DNA from: Hujiaoplasma nucleasis
GTDB taxonomy: Bacteria; Bacillota_I; Bacilli_A; Izemoplasmatales; Hujiaoplasmataceae
NCBI RefSeq assembly: GCF_013745115.1
Contig: NZ_CP051151.1
Span: 124,001 to 188,000, forward strand
DNA: 64,000 bases
Reading direction: 5' to 3'
A program made the translations under genes and the position numbers. The first letter of the stretch is position 1. Each line of letters starts with the position of its first letter. Shown here one piece after another: positions 26,284 through 34,548 of the stretch. The notes beneath the pieces were generated by a model, which made no database searches, was not told where the DNA came from, and saw only the letters and a list, made by a program, of their open reading frames with translations.

Positions 26284-27460
26284 GTTGTTGGCACCGGCAG
26301 GAGATTTACAAAAAGCAAAAATAGCCTTATTATATGGCGCTGATGCTGTATATATAGGAGGCAAACAATTTTCATTAAGAGCTAGAGCTTCTAATTTTGA
26401 TGTATCTATGATAAAAGAATTGGTCGATTATGCTCATCAAATAGAAAAAAAAGTTTATGTTACCATGAATATGGTATTTCACGATGAAGATGTAGAGGGG
26501 TTAGATCAGTATTTAAAAGCACTAGATCAAATAGGAGTAGATGCTATCATTTGTTCAAATATGATTGTTATTGAAAAGGCAAAAGAGTTAACTAATTTAG
26601 AAATTCATTTATCAACTCAGTTTTCATTAACAAACTCATCTTTAGCAAACTATTTTTTCCAAGAAGGTGTACAAAGGGTTGTTTTATCAAGAGAAGCATC
26701 TTTAGAAGAAATAAAGGAAATTCAAAATAAATCTAAAGCTGAGTTGGAAGTCTTTATTCATGGTGGTATGTGTGTATCATATTCTGGAAGATGTACATTA
26801 TCAAATTATACAGTACTAAGAGATGCCAATCGCGGAGGATGTGCTCATACTTGTAGGTGGTTGTATAACTTGTACGATCATGGCAGATTGATATCTGAGG
26901 ATTTTGATTACCAAATGTCTTCAAAAGATTTAGAAGCAACAAATTATATTAAAGACTTATTAGATATAGGTGTAGCATCCTTAAAGGTTGAAGGTAGGAT
27001 GAAATCAATTCACTATATAGCCACAGTTATAAATGCTTATCGCATGTTGATAGATGACTACCATAAGTCTTGTTTAAGACCTATAGAACAATATCAATTA
27101 GAAATTCAAAAAGCAGAAAATAGACTGACTTCGTACGGCTTTTTTGAAGGAGAAACAAGCACAGAACAGCAATTATATAATGCTAGAAGTGAAATACCTA
27201 CTAAAGAGTTTGTAGCTTTAGTTAAAGAATATAATGAGGATAAGAAAGAACTGATTATTCAACAAAGGAATTATTTTGAACCAGGTGATAGTCTTGAAAT
27301 ATTAATGCCTGATAAAACAATTATTCAATTAAAAGTAAGAGAAATTTTTGATGAAGATAATCTAAAATTGGATGCAGCTAGACATCCATTACAAACCATC
27401 AAATTAAGATGTCTTATTCGTGTTAAAAAGAATAGTATGGTCAGAAAAATTTTAGTTTAG
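26273..27460 (+). CDS. trhP2: U32-family protein TrhP2 (tRNA wobble uridine hydroxylation, YrrO-like)
   Basis: About 395 residues. It starts at ATG 26273 after AAAGGGTGAA, giving the family N-terminus ELLAPAGDLQKAKIALLYGADAVYIGG. The U32 signature EVFIHGGMCVSYSGRC and RGGCAHTCRW supply four Cys that probably hold an Fe-S cluster. A small C-terminal beta domain (about 320-395) matches the PF16325-type tail. With the preceding gene and trmR it forms the methoxyuridine-34 pathway for wobble decoding. Confidence 0.93.
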   Translation: MKTELLAPAGDLQKAKIALLYGADAVYIGGKQFSLRARASNFDVSMIKELVDYAHQIEKKVYVTMNMVFHDEDVEGLDQYLKALDQIGVDAIICSNMIVIEKAKELTNLEIHLSTQFSLTNSSLANYFFQEGVQRVVLSREASLEEIKEIQNKSKAELEVFIHGGMCVSYSGRCTLSNYTVLRDANRGGCAHTCRWLYNLYDHGRLISEDFDYQMSSKDLEATNYIKDLLDIGVASLKVEGRMKSIHYIATVINAYRMLIDDYHKSCLRPIEQYQLEIQKAENRLTSYGFFEGETSTEQQLYNARSEIPTKEFVALVKEYNEDKKELIIQQRNYFEPGDSLEILMPDKTIIQLKVREIFDEDNLKLDAARHPLQTIKLRCLIRVKKNSMVRKILV

Positions 27461-27485
27461 TTAACAAATATATTTGTGATATAAT
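27457..27485 (+). promoter_or_regulatory. Extended -10 promoter of greA
   Basis: TGATATAAT (TATAAT at 27480-27485, TG two bases upstream) with a poor -35 region (TTAGTT, 27457-27462, 17-bp spacer). Confidence 0.7.
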
Positions 27486-27508
27486 AAATAAGTAAAGGGG
27501 ATTATATA

Positions 27509-27979
27509 ATGGAAAATAAATTTAAATTAACCCAAGCTGGGTTTGAACAACACCAAAAAGAATTAGAAGAACTTAAGGGTCCTATTAGAGAAAAAAACTT
27601 GCAAGATTTACAAGAAGCAAGAGCTCAAGGTGACTTATCTGAGAATGCTGATTACGATGCAGCTAGAGATGAGCAAGCAAGAATAGAAGCTCGTATCAAA
27701 GAAATTGAGAATATTTTAAAAAATGCTGTAATTATTAACGAAAACAGCCGATCAAAATCTATTTCTGTGGGGAAACAAATCACAGTTAAATTTATAAAAC
27801 AAAACGTTGAAAAAAAATTAAAATTAGTTGGACCTGTTGAAGCTAACCCATTAAGCAATCAAATCTCTGATGAATCACCATTGGGTAAAGCACTTATTGG
27901 ACAAAAGAAAGGTCAAATTATTCATTATAAAGCTGAAACCGGTAAAGAAATAACTGTTGAAATATTAGATGTTAAATAG
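27509..27979 (+). CDS. greA: Transcription elongation factor GreA
   Basis: About 156 residues. An N-terminal antiparallel coiled coil (about 1-75) carries the acidic tip DLSENADYDAARDEQ that reaches into the RNA polymerase secondary channel and stimulates cleavage of backtracked RNA. The C-terminal FKBP-like domain (about 80-156) includes SPLGKALIGQKKGQ. AAAGGGGA precedes ATG 27509. It has its own extended -10 promoter although it lies in the conserved trhP-greA-mtnN order; udk, normally before greA, is absent. Confidence 0.97.
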   Translation: MENKFKLTQAGFEQHQKELEELKGPIREKNLQDLQEARAQGDLSENADYDAARDEQARIEARIKEIENILKNAVIINENSRSKSISVGKQITVKFIKQNVEKKLKLVGPVEANPLSNQISDESPLGKALIGQKKGQIIHYKAETGKEITVEILDVK

Positions 27980-27996
27980 AGTGTGAGGAATACATT

Positions 27997-28704
27997 GTGA
28001 TAGGAATCATAGGCGCATTAGATATTGAATTAAACTTTCTATTTGAAAATATGGTTATCGCAAGGACAGAATTGATTGCCGATAAGACTTTTTATTTAGG
28101 ACATATAAAAAACCAAGAAGTTGTTGTCTCTAAATCTGATATTGGTAAAGTGAATGCAAGCATCACTGCGACCATTATGGCAAGTTATTTCAAAGTAAAA
28201 TTGATTATTAACACAGGTATAGCTGGTGGTTTGCATCCTGCTCAAGTAGGAGATATTATATTGGCTAATGGCTTGTCGTATTTCGATGCTTCAACCACAG
28301 CGATTGATGATGCTCCTCATGGCCAATTAGGGGATGATCCTTTAATAGTCAAGACTGATAAAGCTTATTTGCATAAAGCCATTAATGTTTTTAATAAACT
28401 AGCATATGATTATAAGATTGGACATATTGTTTCTGGAGATAAATTTGTAACCAAGATAAGAACATTAGATAAGATTAGTAAGAATGTTACTAATATTTTA
28501 GCCTGCGAAATGGAAGGTATGGCCATAGCCATAACTGCTTATAAATTTAATATTCCTTTTATTTCAATTAGAGGTATTTCTGATGTGGTTGAAGATAAAG
28601 GACAAACCCTATCTTATAAAAAAATAGCTCATGAAATTGCTAAAAAAAGTTCTCAATTTGTTCTATCTTTTTTAGGAGTGTTAAATGAATCAAATAAAGC
28701 TTGA
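27997..28704 (+). CDS. mtnN: 5'-methylthioadenosine/S-adenosylhomocysteine nucleosidase
   Basis: Nucleosidase of about 235 residues that splits methylthioadenosine, S-adenosylhomocysteine and 5'-deoxyadenosine, so it removes by-products of the SAM-using enzymes in this window. The N-terminus IGIIGALDIEL, TGIAGGL, the substrate segment CEMEGMAIA and the catalytic region ISDVVED are present. The start is GTG 27997, about 9 bases after GTGAGGAA. The stop lies inside the next gene and inside a terminator-like hairpin (28700-28734). Confidence 0.95.
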   Translation: MIGIIGALDIELNFLFENMVIARTELIADKTFYLGHIKNQEVVVSKSDIGKVNASITATIMASYFKVKLIINTGIAGGLHPAQVGDIILANGLSYFDASTTAIDDAPHGQLGDDPLIVKTDKAYLHKAINVFNKLAYDYKIGHIVSGDKFVTKIRTLDKISKNVTNILACEMEGMAIAITAYKFNIPFISIRGISDVVEDKGQTLSYKKIAHEIAKKSSQFVLSFLGVLNESNKA

Positions 28705-29362
28705 TAATTATGTTTTTAATTATCAAGTTTTTTTCAATAAGATAAAACATGTATATTTAAGAATAGAAAAAGACTATATTAAAGTCACTTGTCATCCTAG
28801 CTTTAGTCAAGATCAAATAGAGGCTTTCTTATATAAGCATAAACGATGGATTATCAATCGATTAAGCATAGAAAAAAAAGATATCTATAATTTGAAGTCT
28901 TTCTCTTTATGGGGTCAAGAGTATAAAGTAAGAGTAAATAAAAATATTTCTCGCTCTATTTATCTTTTTGATAGCCATATCAATATTAAATCTGATACTA
29001 TTGATGGAAAAGTAATTGAACATTTCTATAGAAATGAAACTTTAAAAGAAATAAAACAGATTATTGAAGATAATAAGGAATTATTGAAGCAGTACTTCAA
29101 TATAGACCAGCTTACTTTTAAAGCTCAATTAATGAAATCAAGGCTTGGAAGTTGCATTACGCAAAAGAAAATCATCAAACTAAATTCCATACTGGCAAGA
29201 TTAGATAAGAAATATCTAAAACTAGTCTTATTTCATGAGTTAGTTCATTTAAGTGTCCAAAATCATTCTAAAAATTTTCATGATTTACTTGAGGTTTTAT
29301 ATAAGAATCATCGTCTTGCCACTCGTCAATTAAATCATGAAATTAAAAAGTATAAAATGTAA
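28685..29362 (+). CDS. YgjP-like (DUF45/WLM) metallopeptidase
   Basis: Putative zinc metallopeptidase of about 225 residues. The zinc motif HELVHLSVQNHSKNFH gives HExxH and a third His further on (about residues 183-198). The N-terminal region KHVYLRIEKDYIKVTCHP and HKRWIINRL matches the YgjP/DUF45 family. AGGAGTG precedes ATG 28685, within mtnN. Codons 5-18 form a perfect 11-bp hairpin with a following T-run, so expression may depend on anti-termination or ribosome coupling. Confidence 0.88.
   Translation: MNQIKLDNYVFNYQVFFNKIKHVYLRIEKDYIKVTCHPSFSQDQIEAFLYKHKRWIINRLSIEKKDIYNLKSFSLWGQEYKVRVNKNISRSIYLFDSHINIKSDTIDGKVIEHFYRNETLKEIKQIIEDNKELLKQYFNIDQLTFKAQLMKSRLGSCITQKKIIKLNSILARLDKKYLKLVLFHELVHLSVQNHSKNFHDLLEVLYKNHRLATRQLNHEIKKYKM
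28700..28734 (+). terminator. Terminator-like hairpin spanning the mtnN stop and the first codons of the next gene
   Basis: Stem CTTGATAATTA (28700-28710) pairs perfectly with TAATTATCAAG (28717-28727) over a 6-nt loop and is followed by seven T (28728-28734). It has the form of an intrinsic terminator for mtnN, but it lies wholly inside the reading frame of the YgjP-like gene. Confidence 0.7.
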
Positions 29363-29381
29363 GTGTTCACTCATGAAAAAA

Positions 29382-29410
29382 TAGACATTTACCTTTAAAT
29401 ATTATATAAT
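29382..29410 (+). promoter_or_regulatory. Promoter of the yqeG operon
   Basis: TAGACA (29382-29387) and TATAAT (29405-29410) spaced by 17 bp, 33 bp before the yqeG start codon. Confidence 0.75.
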
Positions 29411-29442
29411 AATATATGCAATGTATAATCCTGGAGGCAACT

Positions 29443-30003
29443 ATGATCGAAATTTTTCTGAAAAAGAAATTCTTTTACCCAAATGAATACCAGAAAACCG
29501 TTTTTGATATAGATTTTAATAAGTTAAAATCCAAGGGTATACAACATATATTAATTGATTTAGATAATACGCTTATCCCCTATGATGAGCATTTACCGAA
29601 CACAAGAATAGAAGAATTAGTAAATCAAGTTAAGTCTTTAGGATTGACAATGACAATTATTTCTAATAATAAAGAGAAGCGAGTTCAAGCATTTTCTAAA
29701 GCCATTCAATTGGATTATGTAAATAGCTCAAAAAAACCATTAAAATATGGTTTCAAAAAAGCTTTAAAAAAACTTTCTTATCCTTCAGTAAGCACAGTTT
29801 GTTTGATTGGAGATCAATTCATGACAGATGTGTTTGGGGGTAATCGAATGGGCTTTTACACGATTGTTGTCGATGCAATAAAAAGAAAAACTGAAAAATG
29901 GTATACCAAGCTTAATAGAAAATTAGAGAATAAAGTTCTTTTAAGGTTAAAAAAGACTGATCCTGATTTTTATGATTTGATGAATTTAGCGGAGAAGAGG
30001 TAG
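29443..30003 (+). CDS. yqeG: YqeG-family HAD phosphatase
   Basis: HAD-superfamily hydrolase of about 186 residues, PGP/YqeG type. The nucleophile motif IDLDNTL and the later CLIGDQFMTDVFGG (motif IV) are clear. Physiological substrate unknown; the gene is always linked to the ribosome-assembly GTPase yqeH. I start at ATG 29443, preceded by TGGAGG at good spacing; ATG 29416 has no such site. First gene of a long operon running to yqeM. Confidence 0.93.
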   Translation: MIEIFLKKKFFYPNEYQKTVFDIDFNKLKSKGIQHILIDLDNTLIPYDEHLPNTRIEELVNQVKSLGLTMTIISNNKEKRVQAFSKAIQLDYVNSSKKPLKYGFKKALKKLSYPSVSTVCLIGDQFMTDVFGGNRMGFYTIVVDAIKRKTEKWYTKLNRKLENKVLLRLKKTDPDFYDLMNLAEKR

Positions 30004-30006
30004 AGT

Positions 30007-31128
30007 ATGAGTCAAGATGCATATTGTAATGGCTGTGGTTCAAAAATACAAAGCACAGACAAAACCAAACCTGGATTTATTAGTGAAGATTTATTAAAAG
30101 AGAAATCATCAGATGAACTAATATGTCAAAGATGTTTTAGAATTAAGAATTATTCTGAAACATTTCCTTATGAGGTATCAAACCAAGATTTTTTGCAAGT
30201 AATAGATAAAATTAGAAACGAAGATGCATTAATTGTTAAAATTGTTGATATTTTTGATTTTTCAGGATCTTTCGTACCAGCAATTAAGACTTTAACTGAA
30301 AAAAAAGATTTTATATTAGTTGGAAACAAAGTAGACCTTTTACCAAAAAATGTAAAGCATAAAAAGATATTGAGTTGGCTAAAAATAATGTTGAGAAATC
30401 AAGGTTTTGATGTTTTAGATAGTGTACTTGTATCTGCTAAATATGGTGATAATTTTGACGAGTTAATGAGATTGATTTATAAGTATAAGGGTAATAGAAA
30501 TGTTTATATTGTGGGTTCAAGTAATGTGGGTAAATCTAAAATTATTAATCAAATATTAAAAAGATATTTAGGTGCAGCATCTGACATAGTAACAGAATCA
30601 TTATCCCCTCAAACAACTTTAGGTTTGATTGGTTTTAATCTTCTTGATGGTTCAATCATTTATGATACACCTGGAGTGGTTAATAAACATCAATATATGC
30701 ATTATTTATCGAGACAGTCTTACAAGGCAACATATCCACAAAAAGAAGTAAAACCACTTGTTTTTCAGTTAAATGAAGAACAAACTTTATTCTTTGGTGG
30801 TTTGGCAAGATTAGACATTATTTCTGGTGAAACCTGTGATATTATAAATGTCGTAACTTATTTTTCAAATAGGTTAAATATTCATCGAACTAAGACTGAT
30901 AGAGCAAACAAATTATATAAAGATAAATTATATTCTTTATTGTCTCCACCTGTTTCATCAGAAGAAGAATTACCTAGATGGGTCTTTCATGAGTTTAGAA
31001 TTAGAGACAATCAAAAATATGATATCGTCTTTTCTGGTTTAGGCTTTGTGACATTAAGAGCACCTTTTCATGTTAAAGCTTATGCACCCTTTGTCGTGGG
31101 CGTATATACTAGGTTGGCCATTATATAA
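30007..31128 (+). CDS. yqeH: Ribosome biogenesis GTPase YqeH
   Basis: Circularly permuted GTPase of about 373 residues needed for 30S subunit assembly. An N-terminal zinc finger (CNGCG ... CQRCF) comes first; G-motifs then appear in permuted order: VGNKVDLL (G4), SAKYG (G5), GSSNVGKSK (G1), and YDTPGV (G3). Directly abuts yqeK. In Bacillus aroE, yqeI and nadD stand between yqeH and yqeK; here they are missing from that place. Confidence 0.96.
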   Translation: MSQDAYCNGCGSKIQSTDKTKPGFISEDLLKEKSSDELICQRCFRIKNYSETFPYEVSNQDFLQVIDKIRNEDALIVKIVDIFDFSGSFVPAIKTLTEKKDFILVGNKVDLLPKNVKHKKILSWLKIMLRNQGFDVLDSVLVSAKYGDNFDELMRLIYKYKGNRNVYIVGSSNVGKSKIINQILKRYLGAASDIVTESLSPQTTLGLIGFNLLDGSIIYDTPGVVNKHQYMHYLSRQSYKATYPQKEVKPLVFQLNEEQTLFFGGLARLDIISGETCDIINVVTYFSNRLNIHRTKTDRANKLYKDKLYSLLSPPVSSEEELPRWVFHEFRIRDNQKYDIVFSGLGFVTLRAPFHVKAYAPFVVGVYTRLAII

Positions 31129-31704
31129 ATGAAAAATTTATTAGACCATATAAAAGACTATCTAATTCATGAATTTGAAAGTGATTCCTATAGGCTAAAG
31201 CATATTTTTTCAGTTGCTGAAATGGCTGTTAAATTGGCTAATCATTATTATATAGATGTTTATAAAGTAGAAATAGCTGCTTTATTACATGATGCTACAA
31301 AAAATGATTCAATTGAGACTATTTGGTCAATGGCACAAGAGGAATTTTCATTAGAAGAATTAGAGAAGATTCCTAAAGGCTGTTTGCATGCATATTCGGC
31401 TGTTGTTTTAGCTAAAAATAATTTTAATATCCAAGATAAAGAAATTTTAGATGCAATAAAATACCATTGTCATGGTAGAATGGGTATGTCAAAGGTAGAG
31501 CAAGTAATTTATTTAAGTGATTACCTTGAAGAGACAAGAGATTTTGTCACAGATGATTTTAGGCAACTTGCTTTTCAAAATCTTGATCTTGCAACGGCTA
31601 GAGTTGTAAAAGAAACCATTGATTATTTGCATAAGAAAAAAGCATATATATCTGAAGAAACATACAAATTGTATGACTATTATTATATTGGAGGAAATGA
31701 ATGA
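31129..31704 (+). CDS. yqeK: HD-domain Ap4A hydrolase YqeK
   Basis: HD-superfamily protein of about 191 residues. Metal-binding motifs are visible: H in RLKHIFSVAEMA, HD in ALLHDATKN, His in CLHAYSA, and Asp in YLSDYLE. YqeK hydrolyses diadenosine tetraphosphate symmetrically to two ADP. It begins on the base after the yqeH stop without an evident ribosome-binding site, so coupled translation is likely. Four-base overlap with rsfS. Confidence 0.94.
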   Translation: MKNLLDHIKDYLIHEFESDSYRLKHIFSVAEMAVKLANHYYIDVYKVEIAALLHDATKNDSIETIWSMAQEEFSLEELEKIPKGCLHAYSAVVLAKNNFNIQDKEILDAIKYHCHGRMGMSKVEQVIYLSDYLEETRDFVTDDFRQLAFQNLDLATARVVKETIDYLHKKKAYISEETYKLYDYYYIGGNE

Positions 31705-32048
31705 GTAAAAAATTACAAAAAGTAGTGGATGCCCTATTAGACTTAAAATTATTTGATGTTTTGGTTTATGATTTTAAAGATGTATCCCCTTTTTTTGATT
31801 ATCAAATCATCGCATCAGCATCTAATGAAAGACAAGCTCATTCATCGATTGAATTTGTAAAAAAAGCTCTAGACAATCTAGATAATTACCATGTTGAAAG
31901 TGATCCTGCAAGTCGTTGGGTCCTAATAGATTTACAAGATATTATTATTCACGTCTTCCATAAAGATACAAGAAATGATTACCAAATTGAAAAGTTGTTT
32001 TACGATCGTAAGCTTATAAGTCAAGAGGAGATCCAAAATGGAGTATGA
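31701..32048 (+). CDS. rsfS: Ribosomal silencing factor RsfS
   Basis: About 115 residues, RsfS/YbeB/YqeL family. It binds uL14 on the 50S subunit and prevents subunit joining in slow growth. Typical blocks: DYQIIASASNERQAHSSIE and WVLIDLQDIIIHVFHKDTR. GGAGGAAATGA precedes the start. Overlaps yqeK by 4 bases and yqeM by 11. Confidence 0.95.
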   Translation: MSKKLQKVVDALLDLKLFDVLVYDFKDVSPFFDYQIIASASNERQAHSSIEFVKKALDNLDNYHVESDPASRWVLIDLQDIIIHVFHKDTRNDYQIEKLFYDRKLISQEEIQNGV

Positions 32049-32718
32049 TTATTTAGCAAGTTTTTATGATGCTTTTATTGATCAAGAAGTCTATGAGCAA
32101 TATCTTGATTATATAAATAAATACTCAGGATTAGGATCTGTTTTAGATATAGGATGTGGAACGGGTAATTTATCTTTACAATTGGCTAGAATAGGATATG
32201 ATGTAGTAGCCACAGATTTAAGTGAGAGTATGTTGCATATTGTAACTCAAAGAGCTGAAAATGAAGATTTAAAAATCGAAGTTGGAGTTTATGATATGTT
32301 AGATCCTATTGAATTTCAGTTTGATTTAATTATTGCTTCTATGGATGTGATTAATCATTTGTCTGATTTAGAAGATGTTGAATTTGGTTTTACGAATATA
32401 TTTAATTCTCTTAAAGAAAATGGTGTATTTATTTTTGATGTTTTATCTGTAGAGTTTATAGATGCTTTTGATGGCTATGAAGAAAATGATAAAGACTATC
32501 AATTTCATTGGCATAGCGAGAAGGGTGATAAACCACACAGTATAGTTCATACCATTAGGGTTGAACACTTGGATAACCCCCATGAAATTCAAATATATGA
32601 ACAAACTCATGAATATATAGAGTATGAAAAAATATTGGAAAAAGTCGGTTTTAAAATTGTTGATTCAAGATCAATGCCTGAAAGAAAAATATACGTTGTT
32701 CAAAAACAAGAACTCTAA
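32038..32718 (+). CDS. yqeM: Class I SAM-dependent methyltransferase YqeM
   Basis: Methyltransferase of about 226 residues. SAM-binding motif I VLDIGCGTGNLS (about residues 35-46) and motif II VATDLSESM are intact. Substrate unknown; conserved location between rsfS and comEA as in Bacillus. GAGGAGA precedes ATG 32038. A terminator follows. Confidence 0.93.
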   Translation: MEYDYLASFYDAFIDQEVYEQYLDYINKYSGLGSVLDIGCGTGNLSLQLARIGYDVVATDLSESMLHIVTQRAENEDLKIEVGVYDMLDPIEFQFDLIIASMDVINHLSDLEDVEFGFTNIFNSLKENGVFIFDVLSVEFIDAFDGYEENDKDYQFHWHSEKGDKPHSIVHTIRVEHLDNPHEIQIYEQTHEYIEYEKILEKVGFKIVDSRSMPERKIYVVQKQEL

Positions 32719-32748
32719 CACTTCAAAAGAAGTGTTTTTCTTTTTTTC
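32717..32748 (+). terminator. Intrinsic terminator after yqeM
   Basis: Stem AACACTTC/GAAGTGTT (32717-32724 and 32729-32736) with an AAAA loop and a long T-rich tail. The first two bases overlap the yqeM stop codon. Confidence 0.9.
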
Positions 32749-32796
32749 AAGAAGAATTTTCACCACACTCAAGTAGTATATGATTGAGGTGGTACA

Positions 32797-34548
32797 ATGA
32801 AATTCTTAAAAAATAATATGGGTTTTATTTTAATATTTTTAGCAATTCTTGCTTTTTTTGCTTATAATACAATTGATTTAAAGGATCAAGAAATTAATCC
32901 TTATCCAATAAGCACTGAGGACTCAATTCATAGGCAAATTAAAGTAGAGGTTAAAGGAGAAGTGCTTCAACCAGGTATTTATGATTGTTACGATAATGAT
33001 AGGGTAGTAGATTTGATTAATAAGGCAGGAGGACTTACTTTAGCAGCTGATACAGCCACAATCAATCAATCAGAAAGAGTTTATGATGAGATGGTTATTA
33101 TTGTACCAAGGATATCTAGTGGTCATATCCCTCCTGAAGATATTTATCGCTATATATATGTTGAGATTAAAGGACAAGTGAATGAACCAGGAGTCTATAA
33201 AATTAAAGAAAATGCAATTTTAGATGATTTAATCTTGATGTCTGGGGGTTTAACACCCTTTGCAGATATTAGAGAAGTCAATTTAGCTGAAAAACTAAAA
33301 CATGAAAAACTCTATATAATTGAGAAGCTTGTTGATCAATATATTTATGTAGAAGTTAAGGGACAGGTCAGGAATCCAGGTGTTTATCAAATGAATCAAG
33401 GTGATTTATTAAGGGATGCTATTGATGAAGCTGGAGGTCTTAAAGAAGAGGCTTATACAAAAGAACTAAATTTGGCTAGACTTTTGGTAAACAATGAATT
33501 TATCTATATATATCATCTTGATGATATGCTAGATGAGTTTGCAGTAGAAGTTAAAGGTCAAGTGAAAAATCCAGGAGTCTACTATTTTAAACAAGAGACT
33601 AGAGTAATTGATGTAATTCAAAGTGCAGGAGGCTTTACGGACCTTTCAAATTACGAAAAGGTTAACTTATCTGAAATTGTTGAGGATGAACAAGTTATAA
33701 ATATTCCTATGCTTAAAGAAGCAACTCTCTTTGCTGTTGATATTAAGGGGCAAGTTAAGTACCCAGGAGTATATTATTTAAAAGAAGGATCAAGAATTAT
33801 TGATGTGATTGGTATGGCGGGTGGTTTTAGACCTGATGCAGATTCAAGTCTTGTCAACTTATCTGAATACGTATATGACGAGCAGGTTATAGAAATTAGT
33901 GAAGTGGACAATGATAAAGAATATTTTTATGTAGAATTAAGAGGGCAAGTCATTTTACCTGGGATATATAGCTTTTTACCAGGAGAAAGATTAATTTCTA
34001 TAATCAATAGAGCAGGTGGGTTAACGGCTAAAGCCGATATAGACAATATGAATTTGACAAGACAATTGGAAGATCAAGAGGTAATTGTTGTTCCTAGTAT
34101 TTATGAAGAAAAAATATATGTTCAAGTTTCTGGAGAAGTTTTTAATCCTGGTTCTTACTTAGTCCCAAGAGGGATTGATATGATAGACCTATTAGAAATT
34201 GCAGGAGGATTAACAGTTTATGCAGACTATGAATATATTGACTTTTATCAAGTATTTTATTCAAATTCATCAGTCTACATTCCAAGTATTCCATCTACTG
34301 AAGTCATAACTGAAGAGGTGACTACACAAATTCCAGATCTACCAAATAACCCTTCAGGAAAAGTCAATATTAACCTTGCGACTAGGGAAGAACTACAAAC
34401 ATTGACTGGTATAGGTGTTATTCTAGCTGAAAGAATTATAGATTATCGTATGCAGCATGGTTTCTTTGAAAATATAGAAGGTATTATGAGTGTTAGTGGT
34501 ATAGGAACAAGTATCTATGAAAATATTAAAGACCATATTACAGTCTAA
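32797..34548 (+). CDS. comEA: ComEA-like DNA receptor with seven SLBB repeats and a helix-hairpin-helix end
   Basis: About 583 residues. An N-terminal membrane anchor (about 8-24) is followed outside the membrane by seven tandem SLBB units at about 48-106, 120-178, 183-241, 248-306, 312-370, 377-435 and 440-498, each with the pattern VEVKGQV-NPGVY, an AGGLT turn, and VNLSE. A linker leads to the ComEA helix-hairpin-helix domain (about 520-583; GKVNINLATREELQTLTGIG). ComEA binds incoming DNA for uptake; ordinary ComEA has one SLBB and about 200 residues. The place before comEC supports the assignment. GAGGTGG precedes ATG 32797. A weak -10 (TATGAT, 32779-32784) may provide a promoter. Confidence 0.92.
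   Translation: MKFLKNNMGFILIFLAILAFFAYNTIDLKDQEINPYPISTEDSIHRQIKVEVKGEVLQPGIYDCYDNDRVVDLINKAGGLTLAADTATINQSERVYDEMVIIVPRISSGHIPPEDIYRYIYVEIKGQVNEPGVYKIKENAILDDLILMSGGLTPFADIREVNLAEKLKHEKLYIIEKLVDQYIYVEVKGQVRNPGVYQMNQGDLLRDAIDEAGGLKEEAYTKELNLARLLVNNEFIYIYHLDDMLDEFAVEVKGQVKNPGVYYFKQETRVIDVIQSAGGFTDLSNYEKVNLSEIVEDEQVINIPMLKEATLFAVDIKGQVKYPGVYYLKEGSRIIDVIGMAGGFRPDADSSLVNLSEYVYDEQVIEISEVDNDKEYFYVELRGQVILPGIYSFLPGERLISIINRAGGLTAKADIDNMNLTRQLEDQEVIVVPSIYEEKIYVQVSGEVFNPGSYLVPRGIDMIDLLEIAGGLTVYADYEYIDFYQVFYSNSSVYIPSIPSTEVITEEVTTQIPDLPNNPSGKVNINLATREELQTLTGIGVILAERIIDYRMQHGFFENIEGIMSVSGIGTSIYENIKDHITV
32938..34290 (+). repeat. Seven tandem SLBB-coding repeats
   Basis: Seven in-frame units of about 59 codons with short linkers. 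They are conserved in protein sequence but diverged in DNA sequence, so the array is old rather than a recent tandem expansion. Units 4 and 5 are the most alike (both begin FAV-[ED]-[VI]-KGQVK and continue PGVYY). Confidence 0.9.

Noticed and set aside
25399-27460. Reading the U32 genes as secreted collagenase-type peptidases
   Set aside because: The gene order with trmR and the four-Cys motif identify the tRNA hydroxylation pair; no signal peptides are present.
27530-27544. Hairpin AACCCA/TGGGTT at the start of greA
   Set aside because: Six base pairs without a T-run; expected by chance.
32938-34290. Treating the repeat array in comEA as a tandem duplication or assembly artefact
   Set aside because: The units are strongly diverged at the DNA level and all in frame, so they are old, maintained domains.
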